From Akkermansiaceae bacterium (lineage in GTDB: Bacteria; Verrucomicrobiota; Verrucomicrobiia; Verrucomicrobiales; Akkermansiaceae): 64,000 bases of DNA. The DNA lies in contig CAIXKE010000092.1 in the NCBI GenBank assembly GCA_903919975.1, forward strand, positions 59,116 through 123,115. Reading direction: 5' to 3'. Under the pieces are notes generated by a model. That model was not told the DNA's origin. It ran no database searches and saw only the letters and a list, made by a program, of their open reading frames with translations. Positions 34,388-42,406 of this stretch are shown one piece after another. A program made the position numbers and the translations under genes. The first letter of the stretch is position 1, and every line of letters begins with the position of its first letter.

Positions 34388-36484
34388 ATGAAGGACCTCA
34401 CCAAATACCGCAACATCGGCATTTTCGCCCACGTCGATGCGGGCAAAACGACCACCACCGAGCGCATTCTCAAACTCACCGGCAAGATCCATAAAATCGG
34501 CGAAGTGCACGACGGTGCCTCCACGATGGACTTCATGGAACAGGAAGCCGAGCGCGGCATCACCATCCAATCCGCCGCCACCACCTGCTTCTGGAGGGGC
34601 CTCCAGTTCAACATCATCGATACTCCAGGCCACGTGGACTTCACGATCGAAGTATACCGGTCGCTCAAAGTGCTCGACGGCGGTGTCGGCGTGTTCTGCG
34701 CCTCCGGCGGTGTGGAACCCCAGTCCGAAACCAACTGGCGCTACGCCGACGATTCGGGCGTTTCCCGCGTCATCTACGTCAACAAGATGGACCGCATCGG
34801 CGCGAATTTCTACAAAGTCGTCGAGCAGGTCAAAACCATCCTCGGCGCCAAGCCGCTCGTCATGGTGCTGCCGATCGGCGAGGAAACCGCCTTCGCCGGT
34901 GTGGTCGATCTCCTCACCCGCAAATCCTATCTGTGGGATGAATCCGGCAAGCCGGAAAATTTCACCATCGGTGAAGTCCCCGCCGACATGGTCGACAAGG
35001 TCGAGCAATACCGCGCCGAACTCATCGAGACCGCAGTCGAGATGGAAGACGATGCGATGGAAAAATACCTCGATGGCGAAGAGCCGGACATGGAGACCAT
35101 CAAGCGTTGCATCCGCAAGGGCACGATCGACCTCAAGTTTTTCCCGACCTACTGCGGATCGTCCTTCAAAAACAAGGGCATCCAAAACGTGCTCGATGCC
35201 GTGGTCGATTACCTCCCGAACCCGACCGAAGTGAAGCCACAACCGGAAGTGGATCTCGAAGGCAATCCGACCGGCGAATTCGCCATCGTCGATGCCTCCA
35301 AGCCGTTCCGTGCCTTGGCGTTCAAGATCATGGACGACAAATACGGTGCCCTCACCTTCACCCGCATCTACTCGGGTTCGGTCAAAAAAGGCATGACCGT
35401 CCTCAACACCTTCACCGGCAAAACCGAACGCATCAGCCGCATGGTCGAAATGCACGCCGATGACCGCATCGAAATCGATAGCGCCCAAGCCGGCGACATC
35501 GTGGCCCTGGTTGGCATGAAGAACGTGCAAACCGGTCACACCCTCTGTGACGAAAACCACCCGGCCACGCTTGAGCCGATGGTTTTCCCGGATCCCGTCA
35601 TCTCCATCGCCGTCGCTCCCAAGGACAAGGCGAACGCCGAGAAACTCGGCACCGCCATCGGCAAGATGGTCCAGGAAGATCCTTCGTTCCGCGTCGAAAC
35701 CGACGAGGAAACCAACGAAATGATCCTCAAGGGCATGGGCGAGCTCCACCTCGATATCAAAATCGACATCCTCAAGCGCACTCACAAGGTTGAGGTTATT
35801 GTCGGCGCACCGCAGGTCGCCTATCGCGAAACCATCACCAAGGCCGTCACCGACAGCTACACCCACAAGAAGCAATCCGGTGGTTCCGGCCAATACGCGA
35901 AGATCGATTACATCATCGAGCCACTCGAAGCCGGTTCCGGTTTCGTGTTCGAGGCCTCCGTGGTCGGCGGCAACGTGCCGAAGGAGTTCATCCCGGCCGT
36001 GGAAAAAGGTTTCAAAACCTCCATCCACAAAGGCCCGCTTGCCGGCTACCCCTGCTTGGACTTCAAGGTCACGCTCAAGGACGGTGGTTTCCACGCTGTG
36101 GACTCCTCGTCCATCGCTTTCGAAATCGCCGCCAAGGCCGCCTACCGCCAAACCATGGTCAAGTGCGCGCCGCAAGTGCTCGAGCCGATCATGAAAATCG
36201 ACGTCTTCACCCCAGACGCGCAAGTCGGTGACGTCATCGGCGACCTCAACCGCCGCCGGGGCATGATCAAGGAGCAGATGACCACCCACGGTGGCGTCCG
36301 CGTCAAGGCTGATGCCCCGCTGAGCGCGATGTTCGGCTACATCGGCGACCTTCGCACGATGACCTCCGGCCGTGGCCAGTTCTCCATGGAGTTCAGCCAC
36401 TACGCACCCTGCCCGAAAAACGTGGCCGAGGAAGTCATCGCCAAGGCCAAGGAAAAGGAAGAGGCCCTGCGCGCAGCTAAGTAA
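34388..36484 (+). CDS. fusA: Translation elongation factor G
   Basis: 698 residues, full length. GTPase motifs: G1 '[15 protein letters not shown]', G2 '[11 protein letters not shown]', G3 '[14 protein letters not shown]', G4 '[10 protein letters not shown]'. Domain IV '[18 protein letters not shown]' and domain V '[14 protein letters not shown]' are present. It promotes ribosomal translocation or recycling. It stands alone, away from rpsL, rpsG and tuf, and the G3-G4 stretch reads '[20 protein letters not shown]' instead of the usual VEPQSETVWRQAD, so it may be a second EF-G paralogue. A strong terminator follows. Confidence 0.95.
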   Translation: MKDLTKYRNIGIFAHVDAGKTTTTERILKLTGKIHKIGEVHDGASTMDFMEQEAERGITIQSAATTCFWRGLQFNIIDTPGHVDFTIEVYRSLKVLDGGVGVFCASGGVEPQSETNWRYADDSGVSRVIYVNKMDRIGANFYKVVEQVKTILGAKPLVMVLPIGEETAFAGVVDLLTRKSYLWDESGKPENFTIGEVPADMVDKVEQYRAELIETAVEMEDDAMEKYLDGEEPDMETIKRCIRKGTIDLKFFPTYCGSSFKNKGIQNVLDAVVDYLPNPTEVKPQPEVDLEGNPTGEFAIVDASKPFRALAFKIMDDKYGALTFTRIYSGSVKKGMTVLNTFTGKTERISRMVEMHADDRIEIDSAQAGDIVALVGMKNVQTGHTLCDENHPATLEPMVFPDPVISIAVAPKDKANAEKLGTAIGKMVQEDPSFRVETDEETNEMILKGMGELHLDIKIDILKRTHKVEVIVGAPQVAYRETITKAVTDSYTHKKQSGGSGQYAKIDYIIEPLEAGSGFVFEASVVGGNVPKEFIPAVEKGFKTSIHKGPLAGYPCLDFKVTLKDGGFHAVDSSSIAFEIAAKAAYRQTMVKCAPQVLEPIMKIDVFTPDAQVGDVIGDLNRRRGMIKEQMTTHGGVRVKADAPLSAMFGYIGDLRTMTSGRGQFSMEFSHYAPCPKNVAEEVIAKAKEKEEALRAAK

Positions 36485-36516
36485 CGGAGCGCTGGCTTTA
36501 GCCGGCGAGTCCTCTC

Positions 36517-36550
36517 AAACCCCGTCGTCCCTCAAGGACGCCGGGGTTTT
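36517..36550 (+). terminator. Rho-independent terminator of fusA
   Basis: AAACCCCG-T-CGTCC (36517-36530), loop CTCAA, GGACG-C-CGGGGTTTT (36536-36550). A GC-rich stem with one mismatch, followed by T-rich sequence, 33 bp after the fusA stop. Confidence 0.9.
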
Positions 36551-36571
36551 CTTTGGGTGCCACTTCTCAAA

Positions 36572-36625
36572 CGACGGGTGACAGAATGTCCCCTCGCCGG
36601 CAGCCAACAGAATATCGGCGACTCC
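36572..36625 (-). repeat. 117-bp dispersed repeat, partial copy F
   Basis: Only the half from GACGGGTGACAGAATGTCCC to AATATCGGCGACTCC is present, in the D/E orientation. It lacks the GGAGCGCGTGC half. Separated from full copy G by 14 bp, so this was probably a dimer like A-B and D-E. Confidence 0.85.
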
Positions 36626-36639
36626 GTTCGCCTGCATGC

Positions 36640-36754
36640 GGAGCGCGTGCATTCTGCGCGCTGCTGGATGACGGACATTCTGTCCGGCGAGTTTTCGCAA
36701 AAGACGGGTGACAGAATGTCCCCTCGCCGGCAGCCGATAGAATATCGGCGCTCC
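36640..36754 (-). repeat. 117-bp dispersed repeat, copy G
   Basis: 115 bp, GGAGCGCGTGCATTCTGCGC to ATAGAATATCGGCGCTCC, in the D/E orientation, with the central part altered (GGCGAGTTTTCGCAAAAGAC). Lies between the convergent fusA and serpin-like genes. Confidence 0.88.
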
Positions 36755-36795
36755 TCACGTCTGCATGCGGAGCGCTGACATTTTCCATTCCTGCA

Positions 36796-37866
36796 TTACG
36801 GCTTGCCCAGCAGGTCCGTGTTTGCGAACCAAGCGACAAAATACGGTTGTGGTGCGTTTTTCCGCTTCATGATGAGGGCGAACGGCGGATCCAGAATCAT
36901 CAACCGGGGGACCACGTGATGCTGCATGGAGCAACCAAAACTTATGCCCCCTTCTCTGCGGAGTTTCGCTCCCTTTTCGTCCATCGTGAAATCGATCGAC
37001 TGCATCGCCTTGCGAAGGATCAGTCCGTTGCCGGTCACCCTGCGGCCTTCGAGTTGGGAAAATTCCACGAATTCTTTTGCCACGATATTGGGCACGGCTA
37101 ACAGATCCGCGGCTTCAGCATGGGGGGCATTCGCGCGCAGGTGCTTGAGCGTGTTGCGGCTTGCCTCGCCGGATGTTTTCGGAAGGGTTGGAAATTTGGC
37201 GAGGATGATTTGGTCATCCGGCGTCTTGCCCAGTAACTCGATGACAAAATGATCTTTCGCGGCGTAATGATGCACCCGCACTTATTTGAGTAGCGGCCCG
37301 GTATCCTGTTGCTCGGGAGTGAAACCAAACCATGGAACACTCCGCTTCCCGAGTTTCCAAGTTCCCAATTTCCCGAAAGGTTTTGGAAACTCCAAGTTTT
37401 TGCTCAAGCAGGCGAAAAACACCAGGTCGTCCGGCGCAATGCTCTTTTTGAGGCGAGCTGCCAATTTGGATTTTAATCCTGTTAGATTCTTCACGCTGTC
37501 GTCGATCTTCTTCATCACGCCATCACTCACTTTGCCGTTGGTGAGAAAGACCGAGCCCTCGTCCACCCAGCGTCGATCAAATGGATTCCGGTTCAGCGAA
37601 TCCGCAAGATCGGACGCAGGAGTGAGTCGGATCGGCGCGCCGAAATCCCGGGTGGCGGAATCCTATGCCATCTGGAATGTGGCACACCACAGGATGTTCT
37701 TCCCTCGTGGCATCACATCATCCAACACAGGTGTGATCATCGTGCCGTGATGCTTCATTACTTCGGGATCGGAAAGTTGAATTCCGGCATCTTCCGGCGA
37801 CCAATTCACGCTCGTCAAGCCCACGAATGTCAGTAATGCCAAGACTTGAAACCGTGACTGGATCAT
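36796..37866 (-). pseudogene. Serpin-like secreted protein gene with two in-frame stops
   Basis: One frame of 357 codons runs from ATG 37866 to the stop at 36796, broken by TAG (37663-37665) and TAA (37282-37284) but with no frameshift. Residues 1-20 (MIQSRFQVLALLTFVGLTSV) look like a signal peptide. Serpin-like blocks in order: 'GKNILWCATFQMA', stop, 'DSATRDF'; the breach-strand-like 'DDLVFFACLSKNLEFPKPF'; 'SIDFTMDEKGAKLR' (hinge region); and 'LMILDPPFALIMKR' near the C-terminus (serpin signature position). Serpins trap proteases. The call rests on pattern only. The stops could come from TGG/CAG and CAA by single transitions. The gene is dead unless the stops are suppressed. Confidence 0.55.
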
Positions 37867-37955
37867 GGCGGGAGTTTGATGATCGCCGTCACGCCCGGAA
37901 AGGTGAAAACCTGAGGCGTAGCGAAGTTGCGCATCTAACAGAGCGCCGATATCCT

Positions 37956-38074
37956 ACGGAGCGCCGACATTCTGTCGGCTGTCGGACGGGGGACATACTG
38001 TCACCCGTCTTACGCGAAGCGACTCGCCGGACAGTATGTCCGTCATCCAACAGCGCGCAAAATGCACGCGCTCC
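37956..38074 (+). repeat. 117-bp dispersed repeat, copy H
   Basis: 119 bp, GGAGCGCCGACATTCTGTCG to GCACGCGCTCC, in A-C orientation. Preceded by a broken start (GAGCGCCGATATCCTAC at 37940-37955) and followed by GGCTGAAGCCAGCGCTCCG, as after copy C. Confidence 0.9.
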
Positions 38075-38127
38075 GACAAGCCAAATACCCCAAGACTCGC
38101 CGGCTGAAGCCAGCGCTCCGTGGCAAA

Positions 38128-38928
38128 TTAGAATCTCCAAATATCCAGCGTGCGACCGATGCGATAGAAATCCTGGGATTCGTCGATTGCTCCGCGGGTG
38201 AGCCACCCGTTGTTCCACTCCGCCCATTGCGCGCGACAAGGGTCCATGAACGAGCCGGTGTTGATGATGCGCCGGCGTCCCGCCAACCAAGTGCCCGGAC
38301 AGTGGAAATGCCCGATCACCAGCATTTCCGCCTGGGGAAAATAGCGATCGCAGAAGCGCGAGCCGATCGTTCCCTGGGTGAACCACGACTCCAGCATGCG
38401 CAGGGCGCGCTTCGGTGGCATCGCCGCATCCCATGCCCGCTGGAGCAAGCTTCGGCCAAAGGGATGCTCCACCGAGCAAAGGTCGCGGGCGATGGCCCGG
38501 GCAAGCCGCAGGCGCTCATCCGCATCATTTTCAGCGTCGGGATGTTGTTGCCACAACTCGGTCACCCGCTCGGTTGCGTTGAGGATCTCACGTTTCCATG
38601 GCGCTCCCGCAAACAACAAGGCATCGCCATGAGTCACGATGATCCGGCCTCCCGCCAGCCCGATCCAACCGGGGCCGGGCCAGCTGGGATCGTGATTTCC
38701 TGAGAGAAAAACCGCCTCCGCTCCCTCCTCCGCACAGAGCGTTTTCAGCTCAGCCAGCATCACGGCGGAACGCTCGCGGAATGGCCGCGCGAGTTCTTGC
38801 CAAGTGTCGCCATTGAAAACTACGGTCCCCGCTCCCGCAATCAGCGGACGGAGGGCCGATACTTGCGCGATCCGCGAGATTTTGTGACCGAGATGAAGAT
38901 CGGATAGAATGCGGACCGGCTCGTTCAT
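38128..38928 (-). CDS. Metallophosphoesterase (calcineurin-like)
   Basis: 266 residues from ATG 38928. Dimetal motifs: 'ILSDLHLGHK' (DxH), 'VVFNGDTWQEL' (GD), 'FLSGNHDPSW' (GNHD), 'IIVTHGDALL' (H) and 'MLVIGHFHCPG' (GHxH). Arrangement and length fit LpxH-like or ligase-associated phosphoesterases, but no specific substrate motif is visible. The start overlaps the stop of the upstream RlmB-like gene by 4 bp (ATGA), pointing to coupled translation. Confidence 0.85.
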   Translation of the reverse strand: MNEPVRILSDLHLGHKISRIAQVSALRPLIAGAGTVVFNGDTWQELARPFRERSAVMLAELKTLCAEEGAEAVFLSGNHDPSWPGPGWIGLAGGRIIVTHGDALLFAGAPWKREILNATERVTELWQQHPDAENDADERLRLARAIARDLCSVEHPFGRSLLQRAWDAAMPPKRALRMLESWFTQGTIGSRFCDRYFPQAEMLVIGHFHCPGTWLAGRRRIINTGSFMDPCRAQWAEWNNGWLTRGAIDESQDFYRIGRTLDIWRF

Positions 38929-39524
38929 GGCGCGGGTCGGCGTTGGCGCACCGCCTCGAACAAACACACCCCCGCGGCCACGGAGACGTTCAAACACTCG
39001 ACTTTCCCAGACATCGGAATCGAGGCGAGAAAATCGCAGTTGTCCTCGGTGAGTCGGCGCATGCCCTTTTCCTCGGCTCCCATGATGAGGGCGAGCGGGC
39101 CTTTGAGGTCGAGTTCATAGATCGACTTCGATGTCGCGTGATCCGAGGTGCCGACCAGCCACAAGCCGGCGGCTTTGAGTTTTTCCATGGTCCTCGCGAG
39201 ATTGGTGACTTGGGCGAATGGCACATGATCGGCCGCGCCGACCGAGACACGGCGCACGGTCTCCGTGATGCCGACGGCCTTGTCCTTCGGGGCGACCACC
39301 GCATGGACACCCGCGGCGTCCGCCGTGCGCAGGATGGCGCCGAGGTTGTGCGGATCCTGCACGCAATCAAGAACGAGCACGAACGGGATTTGATGCTGCG
39401 CGACGACCGCCATGAGTTCATCTTCATCCAGCGAAGGCACGGTTTTTTCCACCACTTGGACGTGGCGGTTTTCGCGAGCCTGCTTGCCCTGGGCTCCGTG
39501 CGGGGCGGAAAATCGAGGTTTCAT
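38925..39524 (-). CDS. SpoU/TrmH-family rRNA 2'-O-methyltransferase (RlmB-like, short)
   Basis: 199 residues from ATG 39524. The knotted SPOUT domain is complete: motif 1 'FVLVLDCVQDPHNLGAILRT' (N-x-G-x-R), motif 2 'LALIMGAEEKGMRRL' and motif 3 'IPMSGKVECLNVSVAAGVCL'. RlmB normally has an L30e-like substrate-binding domain of ~75 residues at the N-terminus; here only ~45 residues precede the catalytic domain. An ATG at 39629 would lengthen it, but the extra residues show no L30e pattern. Overlaps the phosphoesterase start by 4 bp. Confidence 0.85.
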   Translation of the reverse strand: MKPRFSAPHGAQGKQARENRHVQVVEKTVPSLDEDELMAVVAQHQIPFVLVLDCVQDPHNLGAILRTADAAGVHAVVAPKDKAVGITETVRRVSVGAADHVPFAQVTNLARTMEKLKAAGLWLVGTSDHATSKSIYELDLKGPLALIMGAEEKGMRRLTEDNCDFLASIPMSGKVECLNVSVAAGVCLFEAVRQRRPAP

Positions 39525-39627
39525 GCGGGGAAAGGTGGAACAGGAAAGCCCGGGGAGTCGAGCGCTTTGGAGCAGGATTCGATGTTTCCCGCGTTTCTTG
39601 GTTTCCAGTTTCCATCTATAATTCATC

Positions 39628-40389
39628 ATGACGGCGATGCAAGACACCTTCCACTGGCCGGATTTCCTACCCGCGTTCCGACGCGTGGCCGAGGACGCCG
39701 GGTTTTCGGAAACGATTCTGGCGGAGACCGAAGCCGGACCGCTCGCGGTGTGGAGGCGTCCATCCGTCGGGCCGCGCATCTATCTATCAGCCGGCATCCA
39801 CGGTGACGAACCCGCCGGGCCGATGGCTTTGTTAGAATTGATGATTGTCGGGTTTTTCGCGCCGGAAATCGATTGGGTGGTTTGCCCGGCCTTGAATCCG
39901 ACGGGACTGGCGAAGGGCCGCCGCGAGAATGCTGCTGGGATTGATTTGAATCGCGACTACTGGCAGCGGAGCAGCGTGGAAGTCACCGCCCATGCGGCGT
40001 GGCTCGAAGCTTCAGACCCACCCGCCATGTTCCTCTCGCTGCACGAGGACTGGGAGGCGAACGGATTTTATTTTTATGAAATCAATCTCGGAGTGGATGA
40101 GCCGTGCCGCGCCGATGAACTCCTTGAAGCGGTGAGGCCCTGGTTCCTGCCCGATCCCGGGCATGAAATCGATGGCCACTCACCGCGCGGTCCGGGCTGG
40201 ATCTTCCACGCGGCAGAAGCGGATCTGCCAGAAGGATGGCCGGAGGCGATCTTCATCGCCAAACTCGGATGTCCGCTCTCATTCACTTTCGAGACGCCCA
40301 GCCATGCCTCGCTCGCCTCACGCGTAGCCGCACACTGCGCCGCCATACGCGCCATAGTGGCCCGGGCGTCTCCGCCCAGAGCCAAATAG
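39628..40389 (+). CDS. M14/AstE-AspA-like zinc deacylase or carboxypeptidase
   Basis: 253 residues. Zinc site: 'LSAGIHGDEPAGPMALLEL' (HxxE) and later His in 'FLSLHEDWEANGFYFYE'. Substrate Arg/Asn region: 'GRRENAAGIDLNRDYW'. Catalytic Glu: 'LSFTFETPSHASL'. This is the layout of succinylglutamate desuccinylase/aspartoacylase and M14 murein peptide amidases (MpaA). ATG 39634 is an alternative start. Divergent from rlmB. The substrate may be a murein peptide or acyl amino acid. Confidence 0.82.
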   Translation: MTAMQDTFHWPDFLPAFRRVAEDAGFSETILAETEAGPLAVWRRPSVGPRIYLSAGIHGDEPAGPMALLELMIVGFFAPEIDWVVCPALNPTGLAKGRRENAAGIDLNRDYWQRSSVEVTAHAAWLEASDPPAMFLSLHEDWEANGFYFYEINLGVDEPCRADELLEAVRPWFLPDPGHEIDGHSPRGPGWIFHAAEADLPEGWPEAIFIAKLGCPLSFTFETPSHASLASRVAAHCAAIRAIVARASPPRAK

Positions 40390-40566
40390 GGTCGCGCGAT
40401 TTCGCGGATATGACGCGTGATTCTCCCGCAATGGCTTTTGAAAAAAGCTATTCGCCCTACCTGCGTTTTGCCTCTTCGATGTTTTTTCGCGCTTCGATGA
40501 CCATGGCTTGTCATCGGCGAATCCGCCTCCTTGACACTCGGCACCGAGTTGCACTGACTGGTCAAC

Positions 40567-41067
40567 ATGAGTGATATCGGACTCCGCCCCACCTTCATCG
40601 ATTCCCTGCCGATGAACCCCGAGGAAGTCCGCGAATTACTGACAACCCGCATCCGCGAACACGGTGCCGACTGCGATTGCAAAAGCTTCTCTGGTTACCT
40701 CGCCCTGCGCATCCCGGAAAACCATCGCCGCTTCTACTCCCCCCGCCTCATCCTAAGCCTCGAGCCCGACGACCTCGAAGGCACCCGCATCACCGGCACG
40801 TTCGGCCCCAACGCCAACATGTGGTCCGCCTTCCTCTACGCTTACCTTGCCACCAGTTCCATCGCCCTTTTCTCCGGCATCCTCGGTTTCTGCCAATGGA
40901 AAATCAACATCACCCCATGGGGCCTCTGGATCTTCGCCCCCGCCGCGATCGCCCTAGTCGCCCTCTACCTCGCCGGCCGCATCGGCCGCACCCTCGGCGA
41001 AGCACAGACCAAAAAACTCCGCTCCATCTACCAGTCCGCTACCGGACACGTTGTGGAAGTCCACTGA
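40567..41067 (+). CDS. Hypothetical membrane protein
   Basis: 166 residues. The N-terminal ~85 form a soluble domain ('LPMNPEEVRELLTTRIREHG', 'CDCKSFSGYLALRIPENHRR', 'RITGTFGPNANMW'). Two transmembrane helices follow (~91-110 and ~118-138), then a basic amphipathic tail. Small proteins with this sensor-like domain and two helices are common in Verrucomicrobia/Bacteroidetes, but I cannot name a family. TTGACA at 40532-40537 may be part of its promoter. Confidence 0.65.
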   Translation: MSDIGLRPTFIDSLPMNPEEVRELLTTRIREHGADCDCKSFSGYLALRIPENHRRFYSPRLILSLEPDDLEGTRITGTFGPNANMWSAFLYAYLATSSIALFSGILGFCQWKINITPWGLWIFAPAAIALVALYLAGRIGRTLGEAQTKKLRSIYQSATGHVVEVH

Positions 41068-41165
41068 GTCTGTGAATTTCTGCTGCCCAACATCAACAGC
41101 AAGTCATATTCCGTCAACTTCTCTTCCAGCTTGGCGAGCCTACATGCGCGCGCTAGAATCCCGGC

Positions 41166-42152
41166 ATGATCTCCGAAGGCAGTCAATTGTGGTTTCAGAG
41201 TACCGGTAAACCGAACGAAGTCCTTGAGTTTCACCCGTTTTCCCCGCGCCAACCGGAGGACGGTGAAGTCCTAGTCCGCATCGCGGCTGCGCCGATCAAT
41301 CCGGCGGACCTCAATACAATTGAAGGCACCTACGGCATAAAGCCGTCGCTGCCTGCGGTGCCCGGCATCGAGGGATGCGGGGTAGTCGTGGCCAGCGCAT
41401 CGGACGATTTCAACCCCGGCGAATCCGTCATGTTTCTGCGCCGCGCCGCGACTTGGTCCAGCCACGCGACGGTTGCCGCGGAATCGCTGTTCAAACTTCC
41501 GCCGGGCATCAATCCGGTGCAGGCCGCGATGCTCAAGGTGAATCCGGCGACTGCCTGGCAATTGCTCCACAGCTTCGAGACGCTCCACCGCGGCGATTGG
41601 ATCGTCCAAAACCTCGGAAATTCCGCCGTCGGCCGCTGCGTGATCCAGCTCGCCCGGGACTTGGGGATTCGCACGATTTCCTTCGTCCGCCGGGCCGAGG
41701 CGATGGAGGAGCTTCTCGCTCTGGGGGCCGACCATGTGTTTCTCGATGACGAGGTGGGCTATGCCGCCGCCAAGGATGTGCTCCATGGCTCAAATGCGGC
41801 GCTCGCTTTCAATGCGGTGGGCGGTGAAAGCGCGTTGCGGGTTATGAAATTGCTGCGCGAAGGCGGCACCCACATCACCTACGGCGCGATGGGCCGCAAG
41901 CCGCTCACGATGCCTAACGGGCTGCTCATTTTCCGCGATATCCGGGTCCGCGGGTTGTGGGTGACCCGCTGGGTGGAACACGCCCCGACTGCGGAAGTGA
42001 TCGCTGTCTATCAGGAACTTGCCCGCCGCGTCACCGAAGGTCGGCTCACCCAGCAAGTGGACAGCACGTTTTCGTTAGAACTATTTCAAGAAGCGCTGCT
42101 CAGACTGGATGCACCGGAGCGTGCCGGAAAAGTGTTGTTCGCGCCGCAGTAG
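41166..42152 (+). CDS. Medium-chain dehydrogenase/reductase, MECR/quinone-reductase-like
   Basis: 328 residues, zinc-independent MDR fold. 'VLVRIAAAPINPADLNTIEG' and 'PAVPGIEGCGVVVASAS' match 2-enoyl thioester reductases (MECR/ETR). The coenzyme site reads 'LHRGDWIVQNLGNSAVGRCV' (AVG motif), then 'GIRTISFVRRAEAMEELLAL' (Arg for NADPH). The C-terminus 'AGKVLFAPQ' is typical. It probably reduces enoyl-CoA/ACP or a quinone. Monocistronic. Confidence 0.85.
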   Translation: MISEGSQLWFQSTGKPNEVLEFHPFSPRQPEDGEVLVRIAAAPINPADLNTIEGTYGIKPSLPAVPGIEGCGVVVASASDDFNPGESVMFLRRAATWSSHATVAAESLFKLPPGINPVQAAMLKVNPATAWQLLHSFETLHRGDWIVQNLGNSAVGRCVIQLARDLGIRTISFVRRAEAMEELLALGADHVFLDDEVGYAAAKDVLHGSNAALAFNAVGGESALRVMKLLREGGTHITYGAMGRKPLTMPNGLLIFRDIRVRGLWVTRWVEHAPTAEVIAVYQELARRVTEGRLTQQVDSTFSLELFQEALLRLDAPERAGKVLFAPQ

Positions 42153-42188
42153 TCCGCGCACCTTGATTCGTTAGACCCAAAGAGGAAA

Positions 42189-42393
42189 ATGAACCGCAGA
42201 TGGACGCAACCGAGCGCAGCGAGATGGACGAACACTTTAATTCAGAAAATGAGTCAAATGAACATTGATGTTAAGAGACTTGCAAAAAATTGGACATTAC
42301 CCCTGTGGGTGAGTGCCAATATCAACACAACTCAATGATTTTCTGCGTCCATCTGCGTCCATCTGCGTCCATCTGCGTCCATCTGCGGTTCAT
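42189..42393. repeat. Inverted repeat with internal decamer tandem (CTGCGTCCAT type)
   Basis: ATGAACCGCAGATGGACGCA (42189-42208) is perfectly complementary to 42374-42393. The right arm is preceded by four tandem copies of TCTGCGTCCA (42342-42381). It fills the gap between the MDR gene and the 3' end of hppA. Confidence 0.9.
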
Positions 42394-42406
42394 TCCTCAT
42401 TCTAGG

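Noticed and set aside
34271..36400. 709-codon open frame antisense to fusA
   Set aside because: It mirrors fusA codon structure exactly (third-position GC bias opens the opposite frame), has no domain resemblance and no plausible start region. Treated as a shadow.
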